From positions 95,148-159,147 of the forward strand of contig CAKTDV010000005.1 of the NCBI GenBank assembly GCA_934546745.1: DNA of 64,000 bases, read 5' to 3'. The stretch is from an uncultured Desulfovibrio sp. (GTDB taxonomy: Bacteria; Desulfobacterota; Desulfovibrionia; Desulfovibrionales; Desulfovibrionaceae). A program made the position numbers and the translations under genes. Below, in pieces: positions 41,768 to 49,989 of the stretch (positions are counted from its first letter, which is position 1; every line of letters begins with the position of its first letter). The notes beneath the pieces were generated by a model. It made no database searches and had not been told where the DNA came from. It worked only from the letters and a program-made list of their open reading frames with translations.

Positions 41768-42861
41768 GCGAGCCCCCGATCCCTGGCGGTGGCCGTATAG
41801 TCCGCAATCTGACTGAGGGTCAGGGCGAGAACGGCGGCGGGCGATGTCCCGACGGCGTAAAATTCGCGGTACCATTCGGCGGTGTAACGGATGGTTTCGG
41901 CAAAGGAGAGCGTCGCTTTCCAGCCAAGATGGGCAAGGGCCTTGTCGCAGCAGAGCTTGAGCAGGGTGCATTCCTTCATGCCCGCATGGCCACTTTTGTC
42001 CATTTCGCTCTGAAAACCGGGCCAGTACGCCGTCAGGGCCTCGACGACCTCGGCGACGGTGTTGTTCACGTCGGCGGCCGGGCCGAAGTTGTAGGCTTCG
42101 CCGCGCACGGGGAAAGGCCCCCGCCGCGCACCCAGCAGGTATGCGCCAAGCCAGAGGTACCCGGAAAGAGGTTCAAGCACAAGCTGCCACGGCCGCGTGG
42201 CCCAGGGGCTGCGAATACGCACGGCCTCTCCGGCGGCCCAGGCGCGGGCACAGTCGGGCACAATGCGATCCAGCGCCCAGTCGCCACCGCCGACGACATT
42301 GCCCGCGCGGGTGGTGGCGCAGGCCGGGCCGTCTCTGAAAAAGCTGTCAAAATAGGAATGCGCCACGATTTCCGCGCACCCCTTGGAGGCGGAATAGGGA
42401 TCGGCGCCCCCGAGACTGTCGGTTTCCCGATAGCCCCAGACCCATTCGTCGTTGCGGTAGCACTTGTCGGACGTGATGAAGACCCCCGCCTGAACGGAAG
42501 GGCAGGCGCGCATGGCCTCCAGCACGTTGAGGGTTCCCATGACATTGGCCTCAAAGGTGGCCGCGGGCATGTCGTAGGAGCGGCGGACCAGCGCCTGCGC
42601 CGCCAGATGAAAAACCGCGTCCGGACGAAATTCGCGCATGGCCCGGACAACGGCGTCGCGATCGCGGATGTCGCCGCGCAGGTCACGCACATGCCCGCCA
42701 AGACCCATTGCCATGAAATGCGCCGGAGTTGTGGGCACCGTATCCGCGTAGCCGCAGACGGTCGCGCCAAGACTTGTCAGCCATGCCGACAGCCACGATC
42801 CCTTGAAGCCCGTATGCCCGGTCAGAAAGATGCGTTTTCCCTTGTAGCAGTCTGCAAACAT
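41755..42861 (-). CDS. rfbG: CDP-glucose 4,6-dehydratase
   Basis: Extended short-chain dehydrogenase (368 residues) converting CDP-glucose to CDP-4-keto-6-deoxyglucose. The NAD-binding motif FLTGHTGFKGSWLSAWL is at about residues 11-27, FHLAAQALVRRSY and the SDKCYRNDEWVWGYRE loop follow, and catalytic YSASK lies at about residue 158. ARAGNVVGGGDWALDRIVPD is diagnostic for this subfamily. The ATG at 42861 follows AAGGA. Other genes of a complete sugar pathway (such as a cytidylyltransferase) are not in the window. Confidence 0.92.
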   Translation of the reverse strand: MFADCYKGKRIFLTGHTGFKGSWLSAWLTSLGATVCGYADTVPTTPAHFMAMGLGGHVRDLRGDIRDRDAVVRAMREFRPDAVFHLAAQALVRRSYDMPAATFEANVMGTLNVLEAMRACPSVQAGVFITSDKCYRNDEWVWGYRETDSLGGADPYSASKGCAEIVAHSYFDSFFRDGPACATTRAGNVVGGGDWALDRIVPDCARAWAAGEAVRIRSPWATRPWQLVLEPLSGYLWLGAYLLGARRGPFPVRGEAYNFGPAADVNNTVAEVVEALTAYWPGFQSEMDKSGHAGMKECTLLKLCCDKALAHLGWKATLSFAETIRYTAEWYREFYAVGTSPAAVLALTLSQIADYTATARDRGLAWAV

Positions 42862-43032
42862 GGAGGTTCCTTGTCTGTTGAAGCCGGCCAGCGGCGCTGG
42901 CGGAAAAAAGAACGGCGCGGCGTTCTCCACAGCGGAAAGGCGCTGGCGGCACGCCGCGCGGGAGCGGTAGGGGCTAGTTTTACCTTTTAAAGCGCAAAGT
43001 CAAGGCGTCGTTTGCCGGGGCGGCTCTTCCAC

Positions 43033-43061
43033 TTGACATAGCTGGCGGCTACAGCGAGAAT
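43033..43061 (+). promoter_or_regulatory. Sigma-70 promoter for ispH
   Basis: TTGACA (43033-43038) and GAGAAT (43056-43061) with 17-bp spacing, about 30 bp before the ispH start. Confidence 0.55.
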
Positions 43062-43091
43062 GATTGCCATTGTCCACTCTGGAGGGGAGCG

Positions 43092-43937
43092 ATGAAGGTA
43101 GTACGGGCCGCCACGGCGGGCTTCTGCATGGGCGTCAGCCTGGCCCTGCAGCGCCTGGACAGGGCACTGGAAGAACAACCCGCCCGGCCCACGCGCACTC
43201 TGGGCCCCATCATCCATAATCCACAGGTACTGGCCGATTACGAACAGCGGGGCGTCTTCTGTATCGATGGCGCTGACGGCGTGCGGGAAGGCGACAGGAT
43301 CGTCATCCGGGCGCATGGCATCCCCCAGGATCTGGAAGAGGCGGTACGTTCCCGGGGGGCCGTGGTGGTGGACGCCACCTGCCCCAAGGTAAAAAAAGCG
43401 CAGCTGGCCATTGCGCGGGCCACGCGGAACGGCGAGGCGCTGCTGCTGTTCGGCGAGGCCGCGCATCCTGAGGTGCGCGGACTGGTTTCCTATGCCCGCG
43501 GCGCGGCGCATGTCTTTGGCGACGAAGCGGCCCTTGTGTCGCTGGCCCCGGATGCCGCCCGCGCCTATGTGCTGGCATCGCAGACGACGCAGCACCGGGG
43601 AACCTTCGAACGCATCAAGGCCCGCCTGCAGGAACGGCTGCCGCACCTGGAAGTACTTTCCACCATCTGCGACGCCACACGCGAACGGCAGGACGAAGCG
43701 CGCCGTATCGCCGCCGGCGTCGACGCCATGGTCGTGGTTGGCGGCAGAAGCAGCGGCAATACGCGCCGTCTGGCCGAACTGGCGGCGGAAAGCGGCATTC
43801 CCGCCTATCATGTGGAAAGCGCCGCCGAATTAGAGCGGGAAAATTTTCAGGAAAAACAAATCGTGGGCCTAACGGCGGGCGCGTCCACGCCGAAAAGCCT
43901 TATTGATGAAGCCCAGGCATGGCTTGAGGCGAGATAG
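43092..43937 (+). CDS. ispH: 4-hydroxy-3-methylbut-2-enyl diphosphate reductase
   Basis: Last enzyme of the MEP isoprenoid pathway, a [4Fe-4S] protein making IPP and DMAPP. The three cluster cysteines are C12 (GFCMGV), C97 (VVDATCPKV) and C193 (STICDATRERQ). IRAHGIP, GEAAHPEVRG and GLTAGASTP are further conserved blocks. The 281-residue length is normal. GGAGGGG precedes the ATG. A 53-bp gap separates it from cheV. Confidence 0.96.
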   Translation: MKVVRAATAGFCMGVSLALQRLDRALEEQPARPTRTLGPIIHNPQVLADYEQRGVFCIDGADGVREGDRIVIRAHGIPQDLEEAVRSRGAVVVDATCPKVKKAQLAIARATRNGEALLLFGEAAHPEVRGLVSYARGAAHVFGDEAALVSLAPDAARAYVLASQTTQHRGTFERIKARLQERLPHLEVLSTICDATRERQDEARRIAAGVDAMVVVGGRSSGNTRRLAELAAESGIPAYHVESAAELERENFQEKQIVGLTAGASTPKSLIDEAQAWLEAR

Positions 43938-43990
43938 CGCCGGTTCCGGGCGGATACGCGGCGGCTACCGACGTTCTTTTCGGAGGCACT

Positions 43991-45091
43991 ATGGCCCAGA
44001 CCAATATTTTGCTTGAAGCAGGCACCAACGAGCTGGAAGTCGTCGAATTCTATCTTGACGAAATCCTGCCGAACGGCGTCGTGCCCGAGGGGCTTCAGCC
44101 GGCGCAGGAGCTGGCAAACGCCTACGCGGCGAAAGAGGCGGAGGAAAAAGGCGGAGAGCCTACCGTCTATCGCGGCTATTACGGCGTCAATGTCGCCAAG
44201 GTGCTGGAAATCATCCGCATGCCCAAGGTAACGGAACTGCCGGAAGTGCAGCACCCCTGCGTCCTGGGCGCGTTCAATCTGCGCTCACGCATCATTCCGT
44301 TGGTGGATCTGGCCATGTGGCTGGGCAAGACCGGCGTCCCCTCGCCGGACGCCAAGAATATCGTGACCGAATTCAACAACGTCACCACGGCCTTCATGGT
44401 TTCCGGCGTGAACCGCATCCACCGTATCAGCTGGGAAGAAGTCGAACCCCCGAACAGATATGTGGCCGTCGTCACGCAAAGCACCATCGTGGGCGTGGTC
44501 AAGCTGGAAGGCCGTATCGTCTTTCTGCTCGATCTGGAAAAGATTGTGGCCAACCTCAATCCCAAGCTGGGCCTCCATCTCAAGGACCTCGGCGACGATT
44601 GGGACGCCAGCAAGGGCTATCGCGCCCTCATCACCGACGACTCCGCCCTGGTGCGCGAAATGCAGCGCGACCTGCTCGAAAAGGCGGGCTTCAAGGTCGT
44701 CATCACCACCAATGGCCGTGAAGCCTGGGAACAGCTCCTCAGCTACAAACGGATGGTGGAGGAAGAAGGACGCCCGCTGTCCGATTTTGTGCAGGTGGTC
44801 GTGTCCGACATCGAAATGCCCGTCATGGACGGCCTCAATCTGACGCTGCGCATCAAGGAGGATCCGCTGCTCAAGCATCTGCCTGTGCTGCTCTTTTCCT
44901 CTCTCATTACTGACAAGCTGCGCCACAAGGGCGAGAGCGTCGGCGCTGACGGCCAGATATCCAAGCCCGAAGTGGGCAACCTTGCCCGCCGCGCCGCGGC
45001 GCTCATCGAAGCCCGCATCGAGGAACTCCAGCATACCTACGCATCCCCAGCCGCTGAGGCGGCGGTCCACGCGCGCGAAGAACAGGCCTGA
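43991..45091 (+). CDS. cheV: Chemotaxis protein CheV (CheW-receiver fusion)
   Basis: Coupling and adaptation protein joining chemoreceptors to CheA, 366 residues. The CheW domain (about residues 5-195) begins ILLEAGTNELEVVEFYL, has an acidic Glu/Lys-rich insert (about 38-55), then YYGVNVAKVLEIIRMP and FNLRSRIIPLVDLAMWLG. The receiver domain (about 212-335) shows ITDDSALVREM, phospho-acceptor Asp in VVSDIEMPVMDG, FSSL and the later Lys. A Glu/Ala tail ends the protein. The start follows a GGAGG site, and a strong terminator follows. Confidence 0.95.
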   Translation: MAQTNILLEAGTNELEVVEFYLDEILPNGVVPEGLQPAQELANAYAAKEAEEKGGEPTVYRGYYGVNVAKVLEIIRMPKVTELPEVQHPCVLGAFNLRSRIIPLVDLAMWLGKTGVPSPDAKNIVTEFNNVTTAFMVSGVNRIHRISWEEVEPPNRYVAVVTQSTIVGVVKLEGRIVFLLDLEKIVANLNPKLGLHLKDLGDDWDASKGYRALITDDSALVREMQRDLLEKAGFKVVITTNGREAWEQLLSYKRMVEEEGRPLSDFVQVVVSDIEMPVMDGLNLTLRIKEDPLLKHLPVLLFSSLITDKLRHKGESVGADGQISKPEVGNLARRAAALIEARIEELQHTYASPAAEAAVHAREEQA

Positions 45092-45118
45092 TCCCGCTCT
45101 CTCCCTACCGCAAAAGTG

Positions 45119-45157
45119 ACGCGGCCCGCCAGAGAATCTCTGACGGGCCGCGTTTTT
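45119..45157 (+). terminator. Intrinsic terminator of cheV
   Basis: Sixteen-base inverted repeat CGCGGCCCGCCAGAGA with its near-complement (45120-45135 and 45137-45152), then TTTTT (45153-45157). Confidence 0.85.
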
Positions 45158-45802
45158 CATAGCGCATTTTTGTGTTCCTTTTCTCTACGAAAAGGAAAAG
45201 AGAAGGGGGTCAACCAGGTATCCGCTGAGATATGCACGCTCGCTCAAACGGACGCCAGTACTGGGAGAACGTCGGATGGTATCGGAAGGATATTCTCTTA
45301 AAGATGCCATCGCCCTTCACAGCCAGCGGGGTAAAACACTCCCCCTCCCAGCGCGCTTTGTCAGGGGCAGACAACTCTCCGTCCCGGAACGAAGGGCACG
45401 CGCTGGCTGGCCGTCTCCCGGTGGAAGCGGCTCTTGATGCCGTGTCCGGTTCATCCCCACGTGTGTGGGGAACACTTTGCCCAGTCGTTGAGAGGGCGGG
45501 GAAGCTCCATCGCTTCTCCTGTGTTGCAAAAGAGTTCTGTCCCCAAGGGGTGGCAAGCTGGATTCTTTTGCATTTGGGCTTTTATTTTCTATCAGATCGC
45601 AACAGATGTTTGAAGTCAATATATGTTAAACGTTTTTCTTGTCAGAAAGAGATTGCCCGCGGAAAGTGGCAAGCTTGGAAAGCGTACTTCACACAGAAGG
45701 AATTGCCACGTTTTGTCTTGTCTTAAAAAAAAGAATCGTGAAAAATGGCGAAAATTTCAGCGAACGCCCCAGAGGGGGATAGGCTGCGTAGGAGAGAAGG
45801 CT
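45158..45802. other. 645-bp gene-poor region with CRISPR remnant
   Basis: Between the cheV terminator and the acetyltransferase gene there is no convincing gene. Open frames on both strands run across a CRISPR repeat and have no ribosome sites. GC content falls markedly from about 45540 (runs such as CTTTTATTTTCTATCAG), unlike neighbouring genes. It looks like eroded accessory DNA. Confidence 0.55.
45447..45475 (-). CRISPR. Solitary type I-E CRISPR repeat
   Basis: A 29-bp unit matching the type I-E repeat, with the palindromic core CCCCAC-GTGTGTGGGG. On the minus strand it starts GTGTTCCCCACACACG and ends GATGAACCG. No second copy lies 61 bp away on either side, and no cas gene is in the window. 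Repeat identity is from known I-E sequences; the lone status is seen directly. Confidence 0.65.
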
Positions 45803-46282
45803 ATGGAAGTCAGAAAGTATACGGAAAAAGATCTGCCAGCGATGCTGGACATCTGGAACGAGGTCGTCGAGGAGGGCGTCGCCTTTCCGCAGGAAGAGCC
45901 GCTTGACGGGGAAAGCGGCAGAATGTTCTTTGCCGCGCAAAGCCATTGCGGCGTTGCGGTGGATGAGGGAAGGATCGTGGGGCTCTATATCCTCCACCCG
46001 AACAATGTCGGCCGGTGCGGCCATATAGCAAATGCCAGTTATGCGGTGGATGCCGCCTGCCGGGGAAAACACATCGGCGAAAAACTTGTCCTTGACTGTC
46101 TCGCGCAGGCAAGGAAGCTTGGCTTTGGCATCCTGCAGTTCAACGCCGTTGTGGAGACGAACGTTCACGCCCGCCACCTCTATGAAAGGCTCGGCTTCCA
46201 GCAACTGGGAACCGTGCCGAACGGCTTCCGCATGAAAGACGGTTCCTATCAAAACATCTGCCCGTATTATCGGGAGGTCTGA
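45803..46282 (+). CDS. GNAT family N-acetyltransferase
   Basis: A 159-residue acetyltransferase of the GNAT fold, probably cytoplasmic. MEVRKYTEKDLPAMLDIWNEVV is the usual first strand-helix. The acetyl-CoA site appears as VDAACRGKHIGEKLVLDCL (Q/RxxGxG/A-like), followed by LQFNAVVETNVHARHLYERLGFQQLGTVPNGF. Substrate unknown; similar proteins acetylate phosphinothricin-like compounds or free amines. The ATG at 45803 follows GTAGGAG by 7-8 nt; a longer upstream frame is rejected. Confidence 0.88.
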   Translation: MEVRKYTEKDLPAMLDIWNEVVEEGVAFPQEEPLDGESGRMFFAAQSHCGVAVDEGRIVGLYILHPNNVGRCGHIANASYAVDAACRGKHIGEKLVLDCLAQARKLGFGILQFNAVVETNVHARHLYERLGFQQLGTVPNGFRMKDGSYQNICPYYREV

Positions 46283-46364
46283 CAGTCCCCTGTGTCACGC
46301 CGCCTTGTCCGGCCATACGCTGGGGAAAAGGCGTGACCGGCGTTGTGCCATTCGCACCGTTAGG

Positions 46365-46402
46365 AAAAAAGGCCCCCGCGAAAACTTCGCGGAGGCCTTT
46401 TT
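46365..46402. terminator. Bidirectional terminator after groEL and acetyltransferase
   Basis: A-run, then AAGGCCCCCGCGAA / TTCGCGGAGGCCTT with one mismatch and a 3-nt loop, then T-run; T-tracts on both strands. It ends groEL (-) and the acetyltransferase gene (+). Confidence 0.8.
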
Positions 46403-46432
46403 CATTGGCTGATCAGGATGCGGCGCTGCGCG

Positions 46433-48076
46433 TTAGTACATGCCACCCATGCCGCCCATGCCATCCATGCCGGGCATGGCCGGGGCGTCCTTCTTGGGTT
46501 CAGGCTTTTCGCAGACAGCGCATTCGGTCGTCAGAAGCAGGGACGCCACGGAGGCAGCGTTCTGCAAAGCCGTGCGGGTCACCTTCTTGGGATCGATGAC
46601 GCCGGCCTTCAGGAGATCTTCGTATTCGCCAGTAGCGGCGTTGAAGCCGAAGCCGTCCTTGCCCTGGCGCACCTTTTCCACAACGATGGAGCCTTCAAAG
46701 CCCGCGTTGTGGGCAATCTGGCGCAGCGGGGCCTCAATGGCGCGGCGGATGATGTTCACACCGGCCAGCTCGTCGTCGTCAGCGGGCTTGATGTTGTCAA
46801 GCACCTTGGCGACGCGGATCAGGGCCGTACCGCCACCAGGCACGATGCCTTCTTCCACGGCGGCGCGGGTGGCGTTCAGCGCGTCTTCCACGCGGTCTTT
46901 CTTTTCCTTCATTTCCACTTCGGTAGCGGCGCCCACATGCACCACGGCCACGCCGCCCACCAGCTTGGCAAGACGTTCCTGCAGCTTTTCGCGGTCGTAG
47001 TCAGACGTGCTTTCCTCAATCTGGGCGCGGATCTGCTTCACACGGGCCTTGATGTCGTCGCTCTTGCCGGTACCGTCGACAATGGTGGTGTTTTCCTTGT
47101 CCACCACCACGCGCTTGGCGGAGCCCAGATCGGTCAGGGCCATGTTTTCCAGCTTGGTGCCGGTATCGTCGGAAGCCACCTGGCCGCCAGTCAGCGTGGC
47201 GATATCCTGCAGCATGGCCTTGCGGCGATCGCCGAAGCCGGGCGCCTTCACGGCCACCACCTGCAACGCGCCGCGCAGCTTGTTCACCACGAGGGTAGCC
47301 AGCGCTTCGCCTTCCACGTCTTCGGCGATGATCACCAGCGGACGGTTGACCTTGGCCACCTGCTCAAGCACGGGCAGCATGTCTTTCATACTGGAGATCT
47401 TCTTTTCGGTGCAGAGGATATAGGGATTATCCATTTCGCACTGCATCTTTTCGGCATTGGTCACAAAATAGGGGGAGAGGTAGCCGCGGTCAAAACGCAT
47501 GCCTTCCACCACGTCCATGGTGGTTTCCAAGCCCTTGGCCTCTTCCACCGTGATCACGCCTTCCTTGCCCACCTTGGCCATGGCTTCGGCAATGATGTTA
47601 CCGATGGTGGTGTCGGAGTTGGCGGAAATGGTGCCAACCTGGGCGATTTCCTTCTGATCGCGGGTAGGCTTGGTCAGGTTGCCCAGTTCGGCAATCAGGG
47701 CTTCCACGCCCTTGTCGACGCCGCGCTTGATGGCCATGGGATTGCGCCCGGCGGCCACAAGCTTCACGCCTTCCTGATAGATGGCCTGCGCAAGAATGGT
47801 GGCGGTCGTCGTTCCGTCGCCAGCGGCGTCGGAGGTCTTGGAGGCGACTTCCTTCACCAGCTGCGCGCCCATGTTCTCGAACTTGTCTTCCAGTTCGATT
47901 TCCTTGGCGACAGTCACACCGTCCTTCGTGATGACGGGAGCGCCAAAAGATTTCTCAATGGCGACGTTACGGCCCTTGGGGCCGAGGGTAACCTTCACGG
48001 CATTGGCAAGTTTGTCAACGCCACGGGCCAGGCGTTCGCGGGCTTTCACGTCGTAAATAACTTCTTTAGCGGCCAT
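46433..48076 (-). CDS. groEL: Chaperonin GroEL
   Basis: 60-kDa chaperonin subunit forming the double-ring folding chamber with GroES. The 547-residue protein has the normal length and motifs: VTLGPKGRNV, GDGTTTATILAQAI (ATP site), the apical domain, and C-terminal DAPAMPGMDGMGGMGGMY. The ATG at 48076 follows AGGAGATATATC. It is 78 bp downstream of groES in the usual groES-groEL operon. No CIRCE inverted repeat (TTAGCACTC type) was found upstream of the operon. Confidence 0.98.
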   Translation of the reverse strand: MAAKEVIYDVKARERLARGVDKLANAVKVTLGPKGRNVAIEKSFGAPVITKDGVTVAKEIELEDKFENMGAQLVKEVASKTSDAAGDGTTTATILAQAIYQEGVKLVAAGRNPMAIKRGVDKGVEALIAELGNLTKPTRDQKEIAQVGTISANSDTTIGNIIAEAMAKVGKEGVITVEEAKGLETTMDVVEGMRFDRGYLSPYFVTNAEKMQCEMDNPYILCTEKKISSMKDMLPVLEQVAKVNRPLVIIAEDVEGEALATLVVNKLRGALQVVAVKAPGFGDRRKAMLQDIATLTGGQVASDDTGTKLENMALTDLGSAKRVVVDKENTTIVDGTGKSDDIKARVKQIRAQIEESTSDYDREKLQERLAKLVGGVAVVHVGAATEVEMKEKKDRVEDALNATRAAVEEGIVPGGGTALIRVAKVLDNIKPADDDELAGVNIIRRAIEAPLRQIAHNAGFEGSIVVEKVRQGKDGFGFNAATGEYEDLLKAGVIDPKKVTRTALQNAASVASLLLTTECAVCEKPEPKKDAPAMPGMDGMGGMGGMY

Positions 48077-48154
48077 GATATATCTCCTCAAAAAAATGTC
48101 TTCTTCAGCGGGTATGTCCAGGGGAAATCCCCATCTCGCGCGGAGGCGCGGGGA

Positions 48155-48442
48155 TTAGTCGATAATGGCGAGAATGTCTTCCTCGCGCATCACCAGATGC
48201 TCAATGCCGTCCAGCTTGACTTCCGTCCCCGCATATTTGTTGAAGAGCACCATATCGCCCTTCTTCACAGCGAGAGGCGTGCGCGTGCCATTTTCCGCAA
48301 GTTTGCCGGGACCGGCGGCGATGACTTCGCCCTTGCAGGGTTTTTCCTTGGCGGTATCGGGAATGTACAGGCCACCGGCGGTCTTTTCTTCGGATTCAAG
48401 GCGTTTGACAAGCACTCGATCGTTCAGGGGTTGCAGCTTCAT
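48155..48442 (-). CDS. groES: Co-chaperonin GroES
   Basis: Heptameric lid of the chaperonin, 95 residues. MKLQPLNDRVLVKRLESEEKTAGGLYIPD and the roof/mobile loop are typical, then GKGEVIAAGPG-like (CKGEVIAAGPGKL) and the C-terminal YAGTEVKLDGIEHLVMREEDILAI. GGAGGATATATC precedes the ATG. First gene of groES-groEL. Confidence 0.97.
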   Translation of the reverse strand: MKLQPLNDRVLVKRLESEEKTAGGLYIPDTAKEKPCKGEVIAAGPGKLAENGTRTPLAVKKGDMVLFNKYAGTEVKLDGIEHLVMREEDILAIID

Positions 48443-48577
48443 GGCGATATATCCTCCAAAATGTTATTGGCTGTCAGTTTCGCCGCCACAGGCGGCACTG
48501 CGGGAGAACGTTGCCCGCTTTCGGATGGGCGTCCCTCCCGTATCGGGATACTAGATAAAACGCTCTGCGCAATTGGG

Positions 48578-48605
48578 AAGGGGGGAAAAGAATTTTTTTT
48601 TGCAA
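48578..48605 (-). promoter_or_regulatory. Candidate sigma-32 heat-shock promoter for groESL
   Basis: Minus-strand TTGCAA (48600-48605), 14-nt A/T-rich spacer, then CCCCCCTT (48578-48585), resembling the sigma-32 TTGAAA / CCCCATNT pattern. It lies about 140 bp before groES. A sigma-70 alternative nearer the gene cannot be excluded. Confidence 0.4.
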
Positions 48606-48638
48606 AAATGTAAGGATCCTCCGCCGGACGGAGAGATG

Positions 48639-49184
48639 TCAGTGGAAATCGTAGCCCGCGGTCAGCGCTTCGGCGTTGGCCGGGATGAGGCTGGCATAAT
48701 GGCTGCCGACAACGCGCTTCAGGGCCTCCCGTACGCAGTCAAGGGGAAGCGCGCCGGTAGCCCTGAGCCAGGCGCCGAGAGCCACCATATTCGCCATTTT
48801 TACGGATCCGATCCGCAAGGCCATGTCGTTGGCGGGAAGGTAGACGGTGCGCCGCCGGGGATCCAGCAGCCCCTCGCCCACAAGCGAGGCGTTGACGATC
48901 TGCACGCCGCTTTCGTCCAGACGCGGCTGGAATCTGGCAAGGGAGGGCTCATTGAGCACGATGGTGGAAAGCGGGCTCCGCACCAGCGGCGATCCCACGG
49001 CCTCGCTATCGATGACGACGGTGCAGTTGGCGGTGCCGCCACGCATTTCCGCGCCATAGACGGGCAGGAAGCTGACTTCCCGTCCATATTCCATACCGGC
49101 CTGCGCCAGCAGGTTGCCAATGAGCATGACGCCCTGACCACCGAAACCCGCGATAATGACGTCCTGATAGGCGGAAGCTGACAT
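48639..49184 (-). CDS. 2-oxoacid:ferredoxin oxidoreductase gamma subunit
   Basis: Gamma subunit (181 residues) of a four-subunit CoA-dependent 2-oxoacid oxidoreductase. It has DVIIAGFGGQGVMLIGNLLAQAG (nucleotide/CoA-binding Gly-rich loop), SFLPVYGAEMRGGTANCTVVI and the C-terminal KRVVGSHYASLIPANAEAL region. It lies 7 bp after the beta gene, last in the operon. Whether the substrate is 2-oxoisovalerate, 2-oxoglutarate or another acid cannot be read from this subunit. Confidence 0.9.
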   Translation of the reverse strand: MSASAYQDVIIAGFGGQGVMLIGNLLAQAGMEYGREVSFLPVYGAEMRGGTANCTVVIDSEAVGSPLVRSPLSTIVLNEPSLARFQPRLDESGVQIVNASLVGEGLLDPRRRTVYLPANDMALRIGSVKMANMVALGAWLRATGALPLDCVREALKRVVGSHYASLIPANAEALTAGYDFH

Positions 49185-49191
49185 AGGGGCC

Positions 49192-49989
49192 TCACTTCTC
49201 GTCCAAAAGATTCTTGGTCTCTCCCAGAGGGAAGACCGGGATCATTTCTTCGGCAATGCGCCGGTTGGCGGCCTGTGGTGTCATGTGCCAGTTGGTGGGG
49301 CAACCGGAAAGCAGCTCCACAAAGCCGAAACCCCGGCCCAGCAGCTGTGCCTCAAAGGCCCGCCGCAGCGCCTTTCTGGCGGCGCGCACATGCGCCACGC
49401 TGTCCAGAGCGCAGCGGCAGGCATAGGCCACGCCATCCAGCCCGGCCATGAGCTCCGCCATGCGCAGGGGGCCGCCTTCGCCCAGCAAACGGCGGCCTTC
49501 GGGGGAGGTTGTGGTCTTCTGGCCTATGAGCGTCGTCGGCGCCGTCTGTCCGCCCGTCATGCCGTACACGGTGTTGTTGATGAAAACGGCCGTGATCAGT
49601 TCGCCGCGATTGGCGGCGTGGACGGATTCGGCCAGACCAATGGCCGCCATGTCGCCGTCCCCCTGATAGGTGAAGACCACGCAGCCCGGATGGGCGCGCC
49701 GGACGCCCGTGGCCACGGCGCAGGCGCGGCCGTGCTGCGCCTCCAGAGCGTCGACGTCAAAATAATCATAGCTGAAGGCCGAGCAGCCCACGGAGGCCAC
49801 AAGGATGGTGCGATCCGCCACGCCAAGATCGTCAAGCACTTCAGCCACAAGCCGGTGGGCTATGCCATGATGGCAGCCCGGACAGTAGTGGGTGGGCCTG
49901 TCTGTCTGGGATGCGGGAGCGTCAAAGACAAGGCGCTCGCCATCCCGCGCGCGCGCGGCCTCCGGCGTCGCCATGCGGGGAGTGTTCAT
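49192..49989 (-). CDS. 2-oxoacid:ferredoxin oxidoreductase beta (TPP) subunit
   Basis: Thiamine-diphosphate-binding beta subunit, 265 residues. THYCPGCHHG supplies Fe-S or structural cysteines near the N-terminus. The TPP/Mg motif is TYQGDGDMAAIGLAE...VFINNTVYGMTGGQ (about residues 113-145). SVGCSAFSYDYFDVD is also typical. The ATG overlaps the alpha-subunit stop by 4 nt. It oxidatively decarboxylates the 2-oxo acid with the alpha subunit and passes electrons to the ferredoxin subunit. Confidence 0.92.
   Translation of the reverse strand: MNTPRMATPEAARARDGERLVFDAPASQTDRPTHYCPGCHHGIAHRLVAEVLDDLGVADRTILVASVGCSAFSYDYFDVDALEAQHGRACAVATGVRRAHPGCVVFTYQGDGDMAAIGLAESVHAANRGELITAVFINNTVYGMTGGQTAPTTLIGQKTTTSPEGRRLLGEGGPLRMAELMAGLDGVAYACRCALDSVAHVRAARKALRRAFEAQLLGRGFGFVELLSGCPTNWHMTPQAANRRIAEEMIPVFPLGETKNLLDEK

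Noticed and set aside
45317..45619. Minus-strand 100-codon frame containing VFPTHVGMNR
   Set aside because: That peptide is the usual artefact of translating a type I-E repeat.
45232..45726. Plus-strand 164-codon frame across the CRISPR repeat
   Set aside because: Contains the translated CRISPR repeat (SSPRVWGT), no ribosome site and changing composition; treated as non-coding.
46418..48613. Plus-strand frame opposite groEL/groES
   Set aside because: Shadow of groESL with low-complexity His/Gly composition; no ribosome site.
48443..48638. CIRCE/HrcA operator upstream of groES
   Set aside because: No TTAGCACTC-N9-GAGTGCTAA inverted repeat; a sigma-32-like element is seen instead.
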